Positions 1-6,151 of a stretch of 6,771 nt of DNA are shown here, piece after piece. The notes under the pieces were generated by a model that saw nothing but the letters and a program-made list of their open reading frames with translations, was not told the origin of the DNA and did no database searches. Every line of letters begins with the position of its first letter. Positions within the stretch are counted from its first letter, which is position 1. Source of the stretch: an uncultured Selenomonadaceae bacterium (GTDB lineage Bacteria > Bacillota > Negativicutes > Selenomonadales > Selenomonadaceae); NCBI GenBank assembly GCA_958415865.1, contig CATYZV010000102.1, positions 1 to 6,771 of the forward strand. The letters run 5' to 3'. The position numbers were made by a program, and so were the translations under genes.

Positions 1-21
1 ATATAAATGAGGTGAACTAAA

Positions 22-489
22 ATGAAAGTGTCTACCAGAGGCCGCTACGCCCTGCGCACCATGATCGATCTCGCCGTCAACGAAACGGGCGAGCCTATAC
101 CCTTAAAAGAAATAGCAGCCCGGCAGAATATCAGCTTAAAATACATGGAACAGATCATCGCTCTCTTGAGCAAAGCAAAGCTCGTCAAAAGCGTCCGCGG
201 CAACAGCGGCGGCTACCTGCTCGCCCGCCCCGCCATGCAGCTCACGGCAGGCGACATCCTGCGCGCCGCCGAAGGCGATATGTCCCCTATCTCCTGCATC
301 GAGGACAACCACACCAACTGCAACTTCGCCGACACCTGCAGCACGCTGCCGTTTTGGTTCGGGCTGAACAAAGTCATCAACGGCTATCTCGACAGCGTTA
401 CCCTATCCGAGCTGGCACGCCAGGCAAAATCCCTGCACATATCCTGCCAGCAGCAGGGCAAAGCGAAAAAAAATTTCGGAGGAAAATAA
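22..489 (+). CDS. Rrf2/IscR-family transcriptional regulator with three-cysteine Fe-S motif
   Basis: A 155-residue DNA-binding regulator of the Rrf2 family (IscR, NsrR, CymR). It opens with the family signature MKVSTRGRYALR. A winged helix-turn-helix follows: recognition helix around residues 28-50, then a wing with VRGNSGGYLLAR (58-69). Glu43, which in E. coli IscR affects DNA-site choice, is conserved in context (YMEQ, 41-44). Three cysteines, C92, C100 and C106 (spacing x7 and x5), match the region that ligates an Fe-S cluster in IscR and NsrR. The IscR fourth ligand, His107, aligns with Leu109 here, so the fourth ligand would have to differ. The length is usual for the family. The start is set by a strong Shine-Dalgarno GAGGTGA at 9-15, six bases before ATG. 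The aminotransferase gene begins 4 nt after the stop, so the two are very likely one operon. The promoter lies left of the window. Family assignment is secure; whether it senses Fe-S status, NO, redox or cysteine is not decided by the sequence. Confidence 0.93.
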   Translation: MKVSTRGRYALRTMIDLAVNETGEPIPLKEIAARQNISLKYMEQIIALLSKAKLVKSVRGNSGGYLLARPAMQLTAGDILRAAEGDMSPISCIEDNHTNCNFADTCSTLPFWFGLNKVINGYLDSVTLSELARQAKSLHISCQQQGKAKKNFGGK

Positions 490-493
490 ACCC

Positions 494-1666
494 ATGCCCA
501 AATTATCTTCACGCACACAGACATTTACCGATTCCGTAATACGCCGCATGACGCGTATTTCATTAAAATACAATGCCGTCAACCTCTCGCAGGGCTTTCC
601 CGACTTTGACCCGCCCCAGCCGATACTGGACAGACTGACAGAAGTTGCTCAGGAAGGACCGCATCAATACGCCATTACCTGGGGCGCAGCCAACTTCCGC
701 CAAGCACTGGCAAAGAAGCAGTCTCATTTCATGGGCAGGACCATTGACCCTGAACGAGAAATAGTCGTTACCTGCGGCAGCACTGAAGCGATGATGGCCG
801 CTGTGATGACGGCAGCCGACCCAGGCGATAAGATCGTCATCTTCTCACCGTTTTATGAAAACTACGGTGCTGACAGCATTTTGACCGGCTGCGAGCCGAT
901 TTACGTCCCGCTTTACCCGCCTGAGTACAAATTCAATCCCAACGAGCTGGAACAGGCGTTCAAACAGCATCCTAAAGCTCTGATTCTATGCAACCCGTCC
1001 AATCCGTCCGGCAAGGTATTCACCCTCGCTGAACTGAAGTACATCGCTGAACTGGCCGCCAAATACGATGTATTCGTCATCACTGATGAAGTCTATGAAC
1101 ACATCGTCTACGCTCCGCATAAACATATCTATTTTTCATCCCTGCCCGGAATGTACGAACGCACCATCTCCTGCAGCTCCCTGTCCAAAACGTATTCCAT
1201 CACCGGCTGGAGGCTAGGCTACATCATCGCACCGCCGCCCATCATCGAATCAGCCCGCAAAGTTCACGACTTCTTAACAGTCGGCGCAGCAGCTCCTCTG
1301 CAGGAAGCATCCGTAACAGGGCTTAATTTTCCTGACAGCTATTATAAAGACCTCCTCGCCCTCTACACGAAAAAACGCCAAATCATGCTCGACGGGCTTA
1401 AAACCATCGGCCTGCCGTACACCGAACCTGAAGGCGCGTACTATATAATGGTAGATATTTCCCGCTTCGGCTTTGACAGCGACTTGGAATTTTGCGAGAC
1501 ACTGGCGCGTGATGTCGGCGTAGGAGCAGTCCCCGGCTCCACATTCTTCCGTGAACCCGTCAACAATTATATCCGCCTCCACTTTGCAAAATCAGAAAAA
1601 ATTCTCTATGAAGCATTAAACAAACTAAACGATATCTACAAAAAAATCCCACAGCGCAGACGATAA
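494..1666 (+). CDS. PLP-dependent class I/II aminotransferase (fold type I, aspartate/KAT/methionine aminotransferase-like)
   Basis: A 390-residue cytoplasmic aminotransferase of fold type I. Visible landmarks are NLSQGFPDFDPP (30-41) in the substrate-binding N-terminal segment, GSTEAM near 95-100 (phosphate-binding region), NPSNPSG (167-173) with the cofactor-contacting Asn, and ITDEVYEHIVY (196-206) with Asp198 for the pyridine nitrogen and Tyr201. SLSKTYSITGWRLG (229-242) holds the Schiff-base Lys232 and Arg240, and NYIRLHFAKSE (358-368) holds Arg361, the expected substrate-carboxylate arginine. From memory the pattern is closest to the kynurenine/glutamine transaminase K and E. coli YbdL (methionine aminotransferase) branch, but aspartate or aromatic activity cannot be excluded. 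The Shine-Dalgarno GGAGG (478-482) lies inside the end of the regulator gene, 11 nt before ATG, which fits translational coupling. Length is typical and no catalytic residue is missing. Class is secure; substrate is not. Confidence 0.92.
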   Translation: MPKLSSRTQTFTDSVIRRMTRISLKYNAVNLSQGFPDFDPPQPILDRLTEVAQEGPHQYAITWGAANFRQALAKKQSHFMGRTIDPEREIVVTCGSTEAMMAAVMTAADPGDKIVIFSPFYENYGADSILTGCEPIYVPLYPPEYKFNPNELEQAFKQHPKALILCNPSNPSGKVFTLAELKYIAELAAKYDVFVITDEVYEHIVYAPHKHIYFSSLPGMYERTISCSSLSKTYSITGWRLGYIIAPPPIIESARKVHDFLTVGAAAPLQEASVTGLNFPDSYYKDLLALYTKKRQIMLDGLKTIGLPYTEPEGAYYIMVDISRFGFDSDLEFCETLARDVGVGAVPGSTFFREPVNNYIRLHFAKSEKILYEALNKLNDIYKKIPQRRR

Positions 1667-1777
1667 AGCACAAATCTTTATTATCCTGCAATCACCTTGT
1701 TTTAAGCATTAAATTCAGCATATACAACAAAATGCCCCGGCATATAACAACAAGATTATACTTTATAATAATTTTAC

Positions 1778-1791
1778 TTTACCACGGTGAA
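1778..1791. promoter_or_regulatory. Operator-like dyad over the mgsA -35 box
   Basis: TTTACC and GGTGAA face each other across a 2-base centre (AC). Five of the six base pairs of the dyad are exact and one is T opposite G. The dyad sits exactly on the proposed -35 hexamer, the position expected of a repressor site. It does not match the Rex or CcpA (cre) consensus as I know them, so the cognate regulator is unknown. Confidence 0.35.
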
Positions 1792-1806
1792 CAAATGCAC
1801 TATACT
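1778..1806 (+). promoter_or_regulatory. Probable sigma-70/SigA promoter of mgsA
   Basis: TTTACC (1778-1783), 17 bases, then TATACT (1801-1806). The -35 box matches consensus at 4 of 6 and the -10 box at 5 of 6. Transcription would start near 1813, giving a leader of about 26 nt that contains the Shine-Dalgarno AAGGTG (1828-1833), five bases before the mgsA ATG. No strong T-tailed terminator is visible between the aminotransferase gene and this promoter, so read-through from the upstream operon may add to mgsA expression. Confidence 0.6.
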
Positions 1807-1838
1807 GGAATTAACTATTTAATTAAGAAGGTGTTTTA

Positions 1839-2219
1839 ATGAAGACAATCGCACTGATTGCACACGACCAGAAAAAAGCTGAAATGCTGGAAGTCGTAGG
1901 ACAGCACATCGAAATCCTCAAACAATTCCACCTCGTAGCTACCCGCACGACAGGTACACTGATCAACGACACGTACAGTCTCAACGTCGAAACGATGATG
2001 TCCGGACCCTTGGGCGGCGACCAGCAGATAGGCGCGCTGATAGCCACGGAAAAAGTCGATTACGTAGTATTCCTGCGCGACCCGCTGCACGCACAGCCCC
2101 ACGAACCTGACATCAACGCACTGCTGCGCATCTGCGACGTACACAACATCCCGCTCGCTACCAACAGACGCAGCGCGGCAATCCTGCTCAAAGATGCCGG
2201 TGCCAATATTGAAGAATAA
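1839..2219 (+). CDS. mgsA: Methylglyoxal synthase
   Basis: A 126-residue cytoplasmic enzyme that converts dihydroxyacetone phosphate to methylglyoxal and phosphate, the first step of the methylglyoxal bypass of lower glycolysis. It is usually a homohexamer and is inhibited by phosphate. The protein begins directly at the core (IALIAHDQKK), so it lacks the roughly 10-residue N-terminal extension of the E. coli enzyme. Conserved residues, with E. coli numbers: His9 (H19), Asp10 (D20), the phosphate-binding TRTTGTL stretch at 35-41, Gly56 (G66), the catalytic base Asp61 (D71) in SGPLGGDQQ, Asp81 (D91), His88 (H98) and Asp91 (D101) in DPLHAQPHEPD. The residue before Asp81 is Arg where E. coli has Trp. 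The start follows a good Shine-Dalgarno at 1828-1833. The gene has its own promoter and a strong terminator downstream, so it is probably monocistronic. It converges with the PFOR gene. Confidence 0.96.
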   Translation: MKTIALIAHDQKKAEMLEVVGQHIEILKQFHLVATRTTGTLINDTYSLNVETMMSGPLGGDQQIGALIATEKVDYVVFLRDPLHAQPHEPDINALLRICDVHNIPLATNRRSAAILLKDAGANIEE

Positions 2220-2233
2220 TTGAGCAAAAAATA

Positions 2234-2261
2234 TTGCAAAATCAAATAGCCACTATATAAT
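2234..2261 (+). promoter_or_regulatory. Promoter-like element aimed at the downstream hairpin
   Basis: TTGCAA (2234-2239), 16 bases, then a perfect TATAAT (2256-2261). The -35 box matches consensus at 4 of 6. It begins 14 bases after the mgsA stop codon, and the predicted start (about 2268) lies just before the 12-bp hairpin at 2275-2315. The local AT-richness raises the chance of a spurious match. Confidence 0.35.
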
Positions 2262-2267
2262 ATCGAA

Positions 2268-2321
2268 ACAGCAAAAAGACACCTGTAAGCGTTAAGAGCG
2301 TGAACAGGTGTCTTTCTTTTT
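2268..2321 (+). ncRNA. Candidate short RNA ending in the mgsA terminator
   Basis: If the promoter-like element at 2234-2261 is active, the product would be an RNA of about 54 nt made almost wholly of one 12-bp hairpin, a 17-nt purine-rich loop (2287-2303) and a U tail. The loop is larger than an ordinary terminator needs. No known small-RNA family is recognised. The simpler reading is that the hairpin is only the mgsA terminator, so confidence is low. Confidence 0.2.
2275..2321 (+). terminator. Rho-independent terminator of mgsA, probably bidirectional
   Basis: A perfect 12-bp stem pairs AAAGACACCTGT (2275-2286) with ACAGGTGTCTTT (2304-2315), with a 17-base loop. The right arm runs into CTTTTT (2316-2321), giving a U-rich tail on the + strand. 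On the - strand the stem is followed by five T residues (2277-2273), so it could also catch read-through from the PFOR gene. It starts 55 bases after the mgsA stop. Confidence 0.88.
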
Positions 2322-2342
2322 GGCTATATAATAAATGTTATG

Positions 2343-2360
2343 GTCTTGAGTCATCAAGAC
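2343..2360. repeat. Small perfect hairpin between the two convergent terminators
   Basis: GTCTTGA (2343-2349) pairs with TCAAGAC (2354-2360) around a 4-base loop, GTCA. Neither strand carries a T-run right after the stem, so it is not a canonical terminator. Its right arm touches the outermost arm of the larger inverted repeat that follows. Confidence 0.6.
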
Positions 2361-2368
2361 TGCAATAT

Positions 2369-2409
2369 AAAAAACCGGCACTGCTTCATATCATTATGAA
2401 ACAGTGCCG
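2369..2409 (-). terminator. Rho-independent terminator of the PFOR gene
   Basis: Read on the - strand, CGGCACTG (2409-2402) pairs with CAGTGCCG (2383-2376). Inside it, TTCATA/TATGAA (2400-2395 with 2390-2385) extends the stem across one A/C mismatch to a 4-base loop. After the stem come a GG dinucleotide step and six T residues (2374-2369). It lies about 40 bases past the PFOR stop codon. Further complementary arms outside it (AATATAAA at 2364-2371 with TTTATATT at 2413-2420, and ACTG with CAGT) lengthen the dyad beyond what termination requires. Confidence 0.88.
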
Positions 2410-2449
2410 ATCTTTATATTACAGTATTAATTAGCCAAACTGATAAAAA

Positions 2450-5400
2450 TCAGTCTTTGCCTGCCAATTTCTTGTAGCTTTCCAGACGTTCTTTAGCATC
2501 CTGTTCTGTTTTAGCAAACAGCTGGTCTGCCAATTCAGGGAAGGAGCGTTTGAGGGAAGTATAGCGGACTTCGCCTTTGAGGAATTCCTGGAAGTTTGCC
2601 GTCGGTTCTTTGGAATCGAGGCTGAACGGGTTTTTAGCCGTGCCGCGCAGAGCGGGGTTGTAACGGTAGGTTGCCCAGTAGCCGCATTCTACAGCGCGTT
2701 TCGTTTCGAGCTGGCTCTTGCCCATGCCGATGCGGATGCCGTGGTTGATGCACGGTGCGTATGCGATGACGAGGGAAGGTCCTTTGTATGCTTCTGCTTC
2801 GGCAATAGCTTTGAGGGTCTGGTTCTTGTCGTAGCCCATAGCGACCTGAGCGACGTAGATGTAGCCGTAGCTCATGGCCATCATACCGATGTCTTTTTTC
2901 TTCGTGCGTTTGCCTGTTGCTGCAAACTGTGCTACCGCTGCTTCAGGTGTGGATTTAGATGCCTGTCCGCCGGTGTTGGAGTAAACTTCCGTATCGAGTA
3001 TGAGGATGTTGACATCTTCGCCGGATGCCAGTACGTGGTCGAGACCGCCGTAACCGATATCGTAGCCCCAGCCGTCGCCGCCGATGATCCACTGCGAGCG
3101 TTTGACGAAGAAGTCTTTCTTGTCGTAGATGGCATTCAGAAGTTCGTTGTCGCCTTTTTCTGCTTCGAGTGCTGCTGTCAATTTTTCAGCGCGTTCGCGG
3201 CTGCCTTCGCCTTCGTCGATATTGTCTTTCCAATCGGTGAGTGCTGCCTGAAGTGCTTCACTGCCGAGACCTGCAGCGAGGGCTTCTGCTGCGCTTGCTG
3301 CCAGAGTTTCGCGTACTGCTTTCGTGCCGAGGAACATGCCGAGGCCGTATTCAGCGTTGTCTTCAAACAGGGAGTTTGCCCATGCAGGACCGTGGCCTTT
3401 GTGGTTCGTCGTGTACGGCATGGAAGGAGCACTGCCGCCCCAGATGGAGGAGCAGCCCGTAGCGTTTGCTACCATCATGCGGTCGCCGAACAGCTGAGTT
3501 AAGAGTTTTACATACGGGGTTTCGCCGCAGCCTGCGCATGCGCCGGAGAATTCGAGCAGCGGTTTTTCAAACTGACTGCCTTTGAGCGTCGTCTTCTTCA
3601 TCGGATTTTTCTTAGGTGCGACTTTGTCTGCATCTACAGCGTAATCGAATTCAGGCTGCTTGGGCAGCTGAGTTCCGATCGGTTTCATCGTGAGTGCAGA
3701 GCCTTTCGGAGCCGGACAGATATCTGCGCAGTTGCCGCAGCCTGCACAGTCTTTAGCGGAAACGACGATGCCGAACTGATAGCCTTTTGCACCGAGAGCT
3801 GCTTTATATTTCATTCCTTCAGGAGCCTTAGCTGCTTCTTCTTCTGTCATGAGGACAGGGCGGATAGCAGCGTGAGGGCAGACGAACGAGCACTGGTTGC
3901 ACTGAATGCAGTTGTCGATATTCCATTCCGGAACGTTGATAGCGATGCCGCGTTTTTCAAATGCAGCAGTGCCGGACGGGAATGTGCCGTCTTCAATGCC
4001 TTTGAAAGTGCTTACCGGCAGCTTGTCGCCTTCCTGGCGGTTCATAGGATTCTGTACGTTCTTGATGAAAGCAGGCAGATTATCATTGCTGGCTGCTGCT
4101 TCCTCAGCTTTTGCCCATTCAGCAGGAACTTCTACTTTGTGCAGAGCTTCAATACCCTTGTCAATAGCACCGTTGTTCATGTCGACGATGTTCTGGCCTT
4201 TTTTGCCGTAAGAAGTTACTACTGCATCTTTGAGGTATTTAACAGCTTCGTCGATAGGAATGATGTCAGCGAGCTTGAAGAATGCCGACTGCATTACCAT
4301 GTTGAAACGGCCGCCGAGGCCCAGTTCCTGAGCTATTTTAACTGCGTTTACAGTGTAGAAATTGATGTGCTTTTCAGCGATACAGCGGCGCATATAAGCG
4401 GGCAGTTTTTCGCTGAGTTCTTCATCCGTCCAGAGCGTGTTCAAGAGGAACGTGCCGCCGTCTTTAATGCCTGCCAGCAGGTCGTATTTATCCACGTAAG
4501 ACTGCTGTGAGCAGGAGATGAAGTTTGCTTTATTGATGAGGTACGGGGACATGATGGGCTGCTTGCCGAAGCGCAGATGCGACATCGTTACGCCGCCGGA
4601 TTTCTTGGAGTCGTAAGCAAAATATGCCTGTGCGTAGAGATCGGTCTTATCGCCGATGATTTTTACGGCACTCTTGTTTGCGCCGACCGTGCCGTCAGAG
4701 CCGAGGCCCCAGAATTTGCAAGCTGTCGTGCCTTCGGGAGTGAGGTCGATATCTTTAGCGTATTTAGGCAGCGAAGTAAAGGAAACATCATCTTTAATGC
4801 CGATGGTGAAACCGTTTTTCGGGGCATCTTTCTTCAGTTCATCATAAACTGCAAACAGCTGGTCAGGCGTTACATCTTTGCCGCCCAAGCCATATCTGCC
4901 GCCGACGATGGTCGGACGCAAGTCGCTGTTGTACAGAGCAGACTGAACTTCGAGGTACAGAGGTTCGCCGATGGAGCCTGCTTCTTTCGTGCGGTCCATG
5001 ACAGCGATTTTCTTGACCGTCTTGGGCAGAGCGGAAAGGAAGTGCTTGAGCGAGAACGGTCTGTAGAGATGAATGGAGATAACGCCGACTTTTTCGCCTT
5101 TAGCGGTCAAATAGTCAACGACTTCCATTGCAGTATCGCAGAGCGAACCCATAGCGATGATTACGCGGTCAGCATCGGGTGCGCCGTAATAGTTGAATAA
5201 ATGGTAATCCCTGCCAGTCAGCTTGTTGATTTCTGCCATCGTTTCTTCTACGAGTTCAGGCACAGCATCGTAGTAAGGATTTACAGCTTCCTGACCCTGG
5301 AAATAGATATCAGGATTCTGGCTCGTGCCGCGGATTACAGGATGGTCAGGATTCAGCGCACGATGGCGGAATTCTTCCAGAGCCTTTTTGTCGAGCAGTT

Positions 5401-5977
5401 TGTCCAGATCTTCATAATCGAGGACTTCAATTTTCTGTATTTCATGCGAAGTGCGGAAACCGTCGAAGAAGTTTACGAACGGAACGCGGCTCTTGATAGC
5501 CACGAGATGTGCAATGGCACTCAGATCCATTACTTCCTGCACACTCGCTTCAGCCAGCATAGCGCAGCCCGTCTGACGCACTGCCATGACATCGCGCTGA
5601 TCGCCGAAGATGTTCAGCGAGGAAGTAGCCAGAGCGCGTGCACTGACATGGAACACGCCCGGCAGCAGTTCGCCGGCAATTTTATACATATTAGGAATCA
5701 TCAGCAGCAAGCCCTGCGATGCAGTGTACGTAGTAGTCAGCGCACCTGCCTGCAAAGAACCGTGTACAGCACCGGCTGCACCGGCTTCAGACTGCATTTC
5801 AATCAAACGTACTTTCTGGCCGAAAAGGTTTTTCTTGCCTTTAGCCGCCATTTCATCTACAGCTTCAGCCATAGGGGAAGAAGGAGTAATCGGGTAGATA
5901 GCAGCTACATCGGTAAACGCATATGATATATACGCCGCCGCAGTATTGCCATCCATAGTCTTCATGTGTTTGCTCAT
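2450..5977 (-). CDS. nifJ: Pyruvate:ferredoxin (flavodoxin) oxidoreductase, single-chain homodimeric type
   Basis: A 1175-residue enzyme that oxidises pyruvate with CoA to acetyl-CoA and CO2, reducing ferredoxin or flavodoxin. Numbering is from ATG 5977. Domain I carries YPITPSS (28-34, Thr31), Glu64 and Arg114, all at the same numbers as in the Desulfovibrio africanus enzyme. The gamma-type domain shows WGLGSDGTVGANK (423-435). The ferredoxin-like domain has C690, C693, C696, C700 and C744, C747, C750, C754. The TPP domain has GDGWGYDIG (967-975) and EVYSNTGGQ (997-1005, Asn1001). The proximal cluster uses C814, C817, C842 and C1076. The protein stops near residue 1175 and lacks the roughly 60-residue C-terminal extension of the D. 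africanus enzyme. An in-frame TTG at 6052 would add 25 residues, but homologues start at the MSKxMKTMDGN segment, so ATG 5977 is chosen. The gene is intact, with its own promoter and terminator. An alternative symbol in use is por. Confidence 0.98.
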   Translation of the reverse strand: MSKHMKTMDGNTAAAYISYAFTDVAAIYPITPSSPMAEAVDEMAAKGKKNLFGQKVRLIEMQSEAGAAGAVHGSLQAGALTTTYTASQGLLLMIPNMYKIAGELLPGVFHVSARALATSSLNIFGDQRDVMAVRQTGCAMLAEASVQEVMDLSAIAHLVAIKSRVPFVNFFDGFRTSHEIQKIEVLDYEDLDKLLDKKALEEFRHRALNPDHPVIRGTSQNPDIYFQGQEAVNPYYDAVPELVEETMAEINKLTGRDYHLFNYYGAPDADRVIIAMGSLCDTAMEVVDYLTAKGEKVGVISIHLYRPFSLKHFLSALPKTVKKIAVMDRTKEAGSIGEPLYLEVQSALYNSDLRPTIVGGRYGLGGKDVTPDQLFAVYDELKKDAPKNGFTIGIKDDVSFTSLPKYAKDIDLTPEGTTACKFWGLGSDGTVGANKSAVKIIGDKTDLYAQAYFAYDSKKSGGVTMSHLRFGKQPIMSPYLINKANFISCSQQSYVDKYDLLAGIKDGGTFLLNTLWTDEELSEKLPAYMRRCIAEKHINFYTVNAVKIAQELGLGGRFNMVMQSAFFKLADIIPIDEAVKYLKDAVVTSYGKKGQNIVDMNNGAIDKGIEALHKVEVPAEWAKAEEAAASNDNLPAFIKNVQNPMNRQEGDKLPVSTFKGIEDGTFPSGTAAFEKRGIAINVPEWNIDNCIQCNQCSFVCPHAAIRPVLMTEEEAAKAPEGMKYKAALGAKGYQFGIVVSAKDCAGCGNCADICPAPKGSALTMKPIGTQLPKQPEFDYAVDADKVAPKKNPMKKTTLKGSQFEKPLLEFSGACAGCGETPYVKLLTQLFGDRMMVANATGCSSIWGGSAPSMPYTTNHKGHGPAWANSLFEDNAEYGLGMFLGTKAVRETLAASAAEALAAGLGSEALQAALTDWKDNIDEGEGSRERAEKLTAALEAEKGDNELLNAIYDKKDFFVKRSQWIIGGDGWGYDIGYGGLDHVLASGEDVNILILDTEVYSNTGGQASKSTPEAAVAQFAATGKRTKKKDIGMMAMSYGYIYVAQVAMGYDKNQTLKAIAEAEAYKGPSLVIAYAPCINHGIRIGMGKSQLETKRAVECGYWATYRYNPALRGTAKNPFSLDSKEPTANFQEFLKGEVRYTSLKRSFPELADQLFAKTEQDAKERLESYKKLAGKD

Positions 5978-5990
5978 ACTTTCAAAAAAG

Positions 5991-5996
5991 CTCCCT
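5991..5996 (-). promoter_or_regulatory. Shine-Dalgarno of the PFOR gene (long spacing)
   Basis: On the - strand AGGGAG (5996-5991) precedes ATG 5977 by 13 bases, longer than the 5-9 usual here. No start codon lies closer, and the next ATG (5965, residue 5) is 25 bases away. The site therefore supports ATG 5977 and rules against the upstream TTG at 6052, which lies well upstream of it. Confidence 0.6.
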
Positions 5997-6021
5997 TCTA
6001 ATATATATACCCTAAAATCTA

Positions 6022-6051
6022 TGCCTCTGTTCGGAAAATCCAAATAAGGCA
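6022..6051 (-). promoter_or_regulatory. Hairpin in the PFOR 5' leader
   Basis: In the - strand transcript, UGCCU (6051-6047) pairs with AGGCA (6026-6022). Inside, UUUGGA (6044-6039) pairs with UCCGAA (6035-6030) with one U-G wobble and a 3-base loop. A 2 x 3 internal loop separates the two helices. It lies mid-leader, roughly 15 nt after the predicted transcription start and 25 nt before the Shine-Dalgarno. No T-run follows, so it is not a terminator. I recognise no known riboswitch class. It may affect mRNA stability or translation, or may be chance folding. Confidence 0.4.
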
Positions 6052-6073
6052 ATTCTATCTATAATACATATTT

Positions 6074-6102
6074 ATGATACAACTTTTTTTGATATTTTTC
6101 AA
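6074..6102 (-). promoter_or_regulatory. Probable sigma-70/SigA promoter of the PFOR gene
   Basis: On the - strand TTGAAA (6102-6097), exactly 17 bases, then TATCAT (6079-6074). Each box matches consensus at 5 of 6, and the 17-base spacer contains a run of seven A residues. Transcription would start near 6067, giving a leader of about 90 nt. It lies between the terminator of the upstream gene and the PFOR start, so the PFOR gene is an independent unit. Just upstream, an imperfect AT-rich dyad (6101-6120, AACT and AGTT at the ends) overlaps the -35 box by two bases. Confidence 0.75.
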
Positions 6103-6151
6103 CTATAATTTATATAAGTTATAGCCCCAGGGAAAACAAACTTTCGCCGAT

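Noticed and set aside
354..539. Frame overlapping the regulator-aminotransferase junction.
   Set aside because: Shadow in another frame of two well-supported genes; Arg/Pro/His-rich with no domain.
1663..1681. ATAAAG/CTTTAT hairpin spanning the aminotransferase stop codon, considered as its terminator.
   Set aside because: Only six A/T-rich pairs with a 7-base loop and no T-run after it; too weak to call.
1732..1743. ATGCC-CC-GGCAT dyad upstream of the mgsA promoter.
   Set aside because: The loop of two bases is too tight for a good RNA hairpin, no T-run follows, and as a protein site it is short and far from the promoter core.
1764..1769. A perfect TATAAT upstream of mgsA as an alternative promoter.
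   Set aside because: No acceptable -35 box lies 16-18 bases before it and there is no TG extension; the TATACT at 1801 is better supported.
1274..2245. Antisense frames opposite the aminotransferase (1274-1582) and mgsA (1823-2047, 1836-2144, 2060-2245).
   Set aside because: All oppose genes identified by catalytic motifs and have no features of their own.
2300..2434. A 44-codon frame starting at GTG 2300 in the convergent spacer.
   Set aside because: It translates straight across two terminators and a hairpin, lacks a properly spaced Shine-Dalgarno, and gives a composition unlike a real protein.
2741..5926. Long open frames on the + strand opposite the PFOR gene (2741-3502, 3872-4510, 4577-5200, 5201-5926 and shorter ones).
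   Set aside because: They lie wholly antisense to an unmistakable gene, have Cys/Phe/Arg-rich compositions typical of reverse-frame translations, and show no recognisable domains. The last two merely abut.
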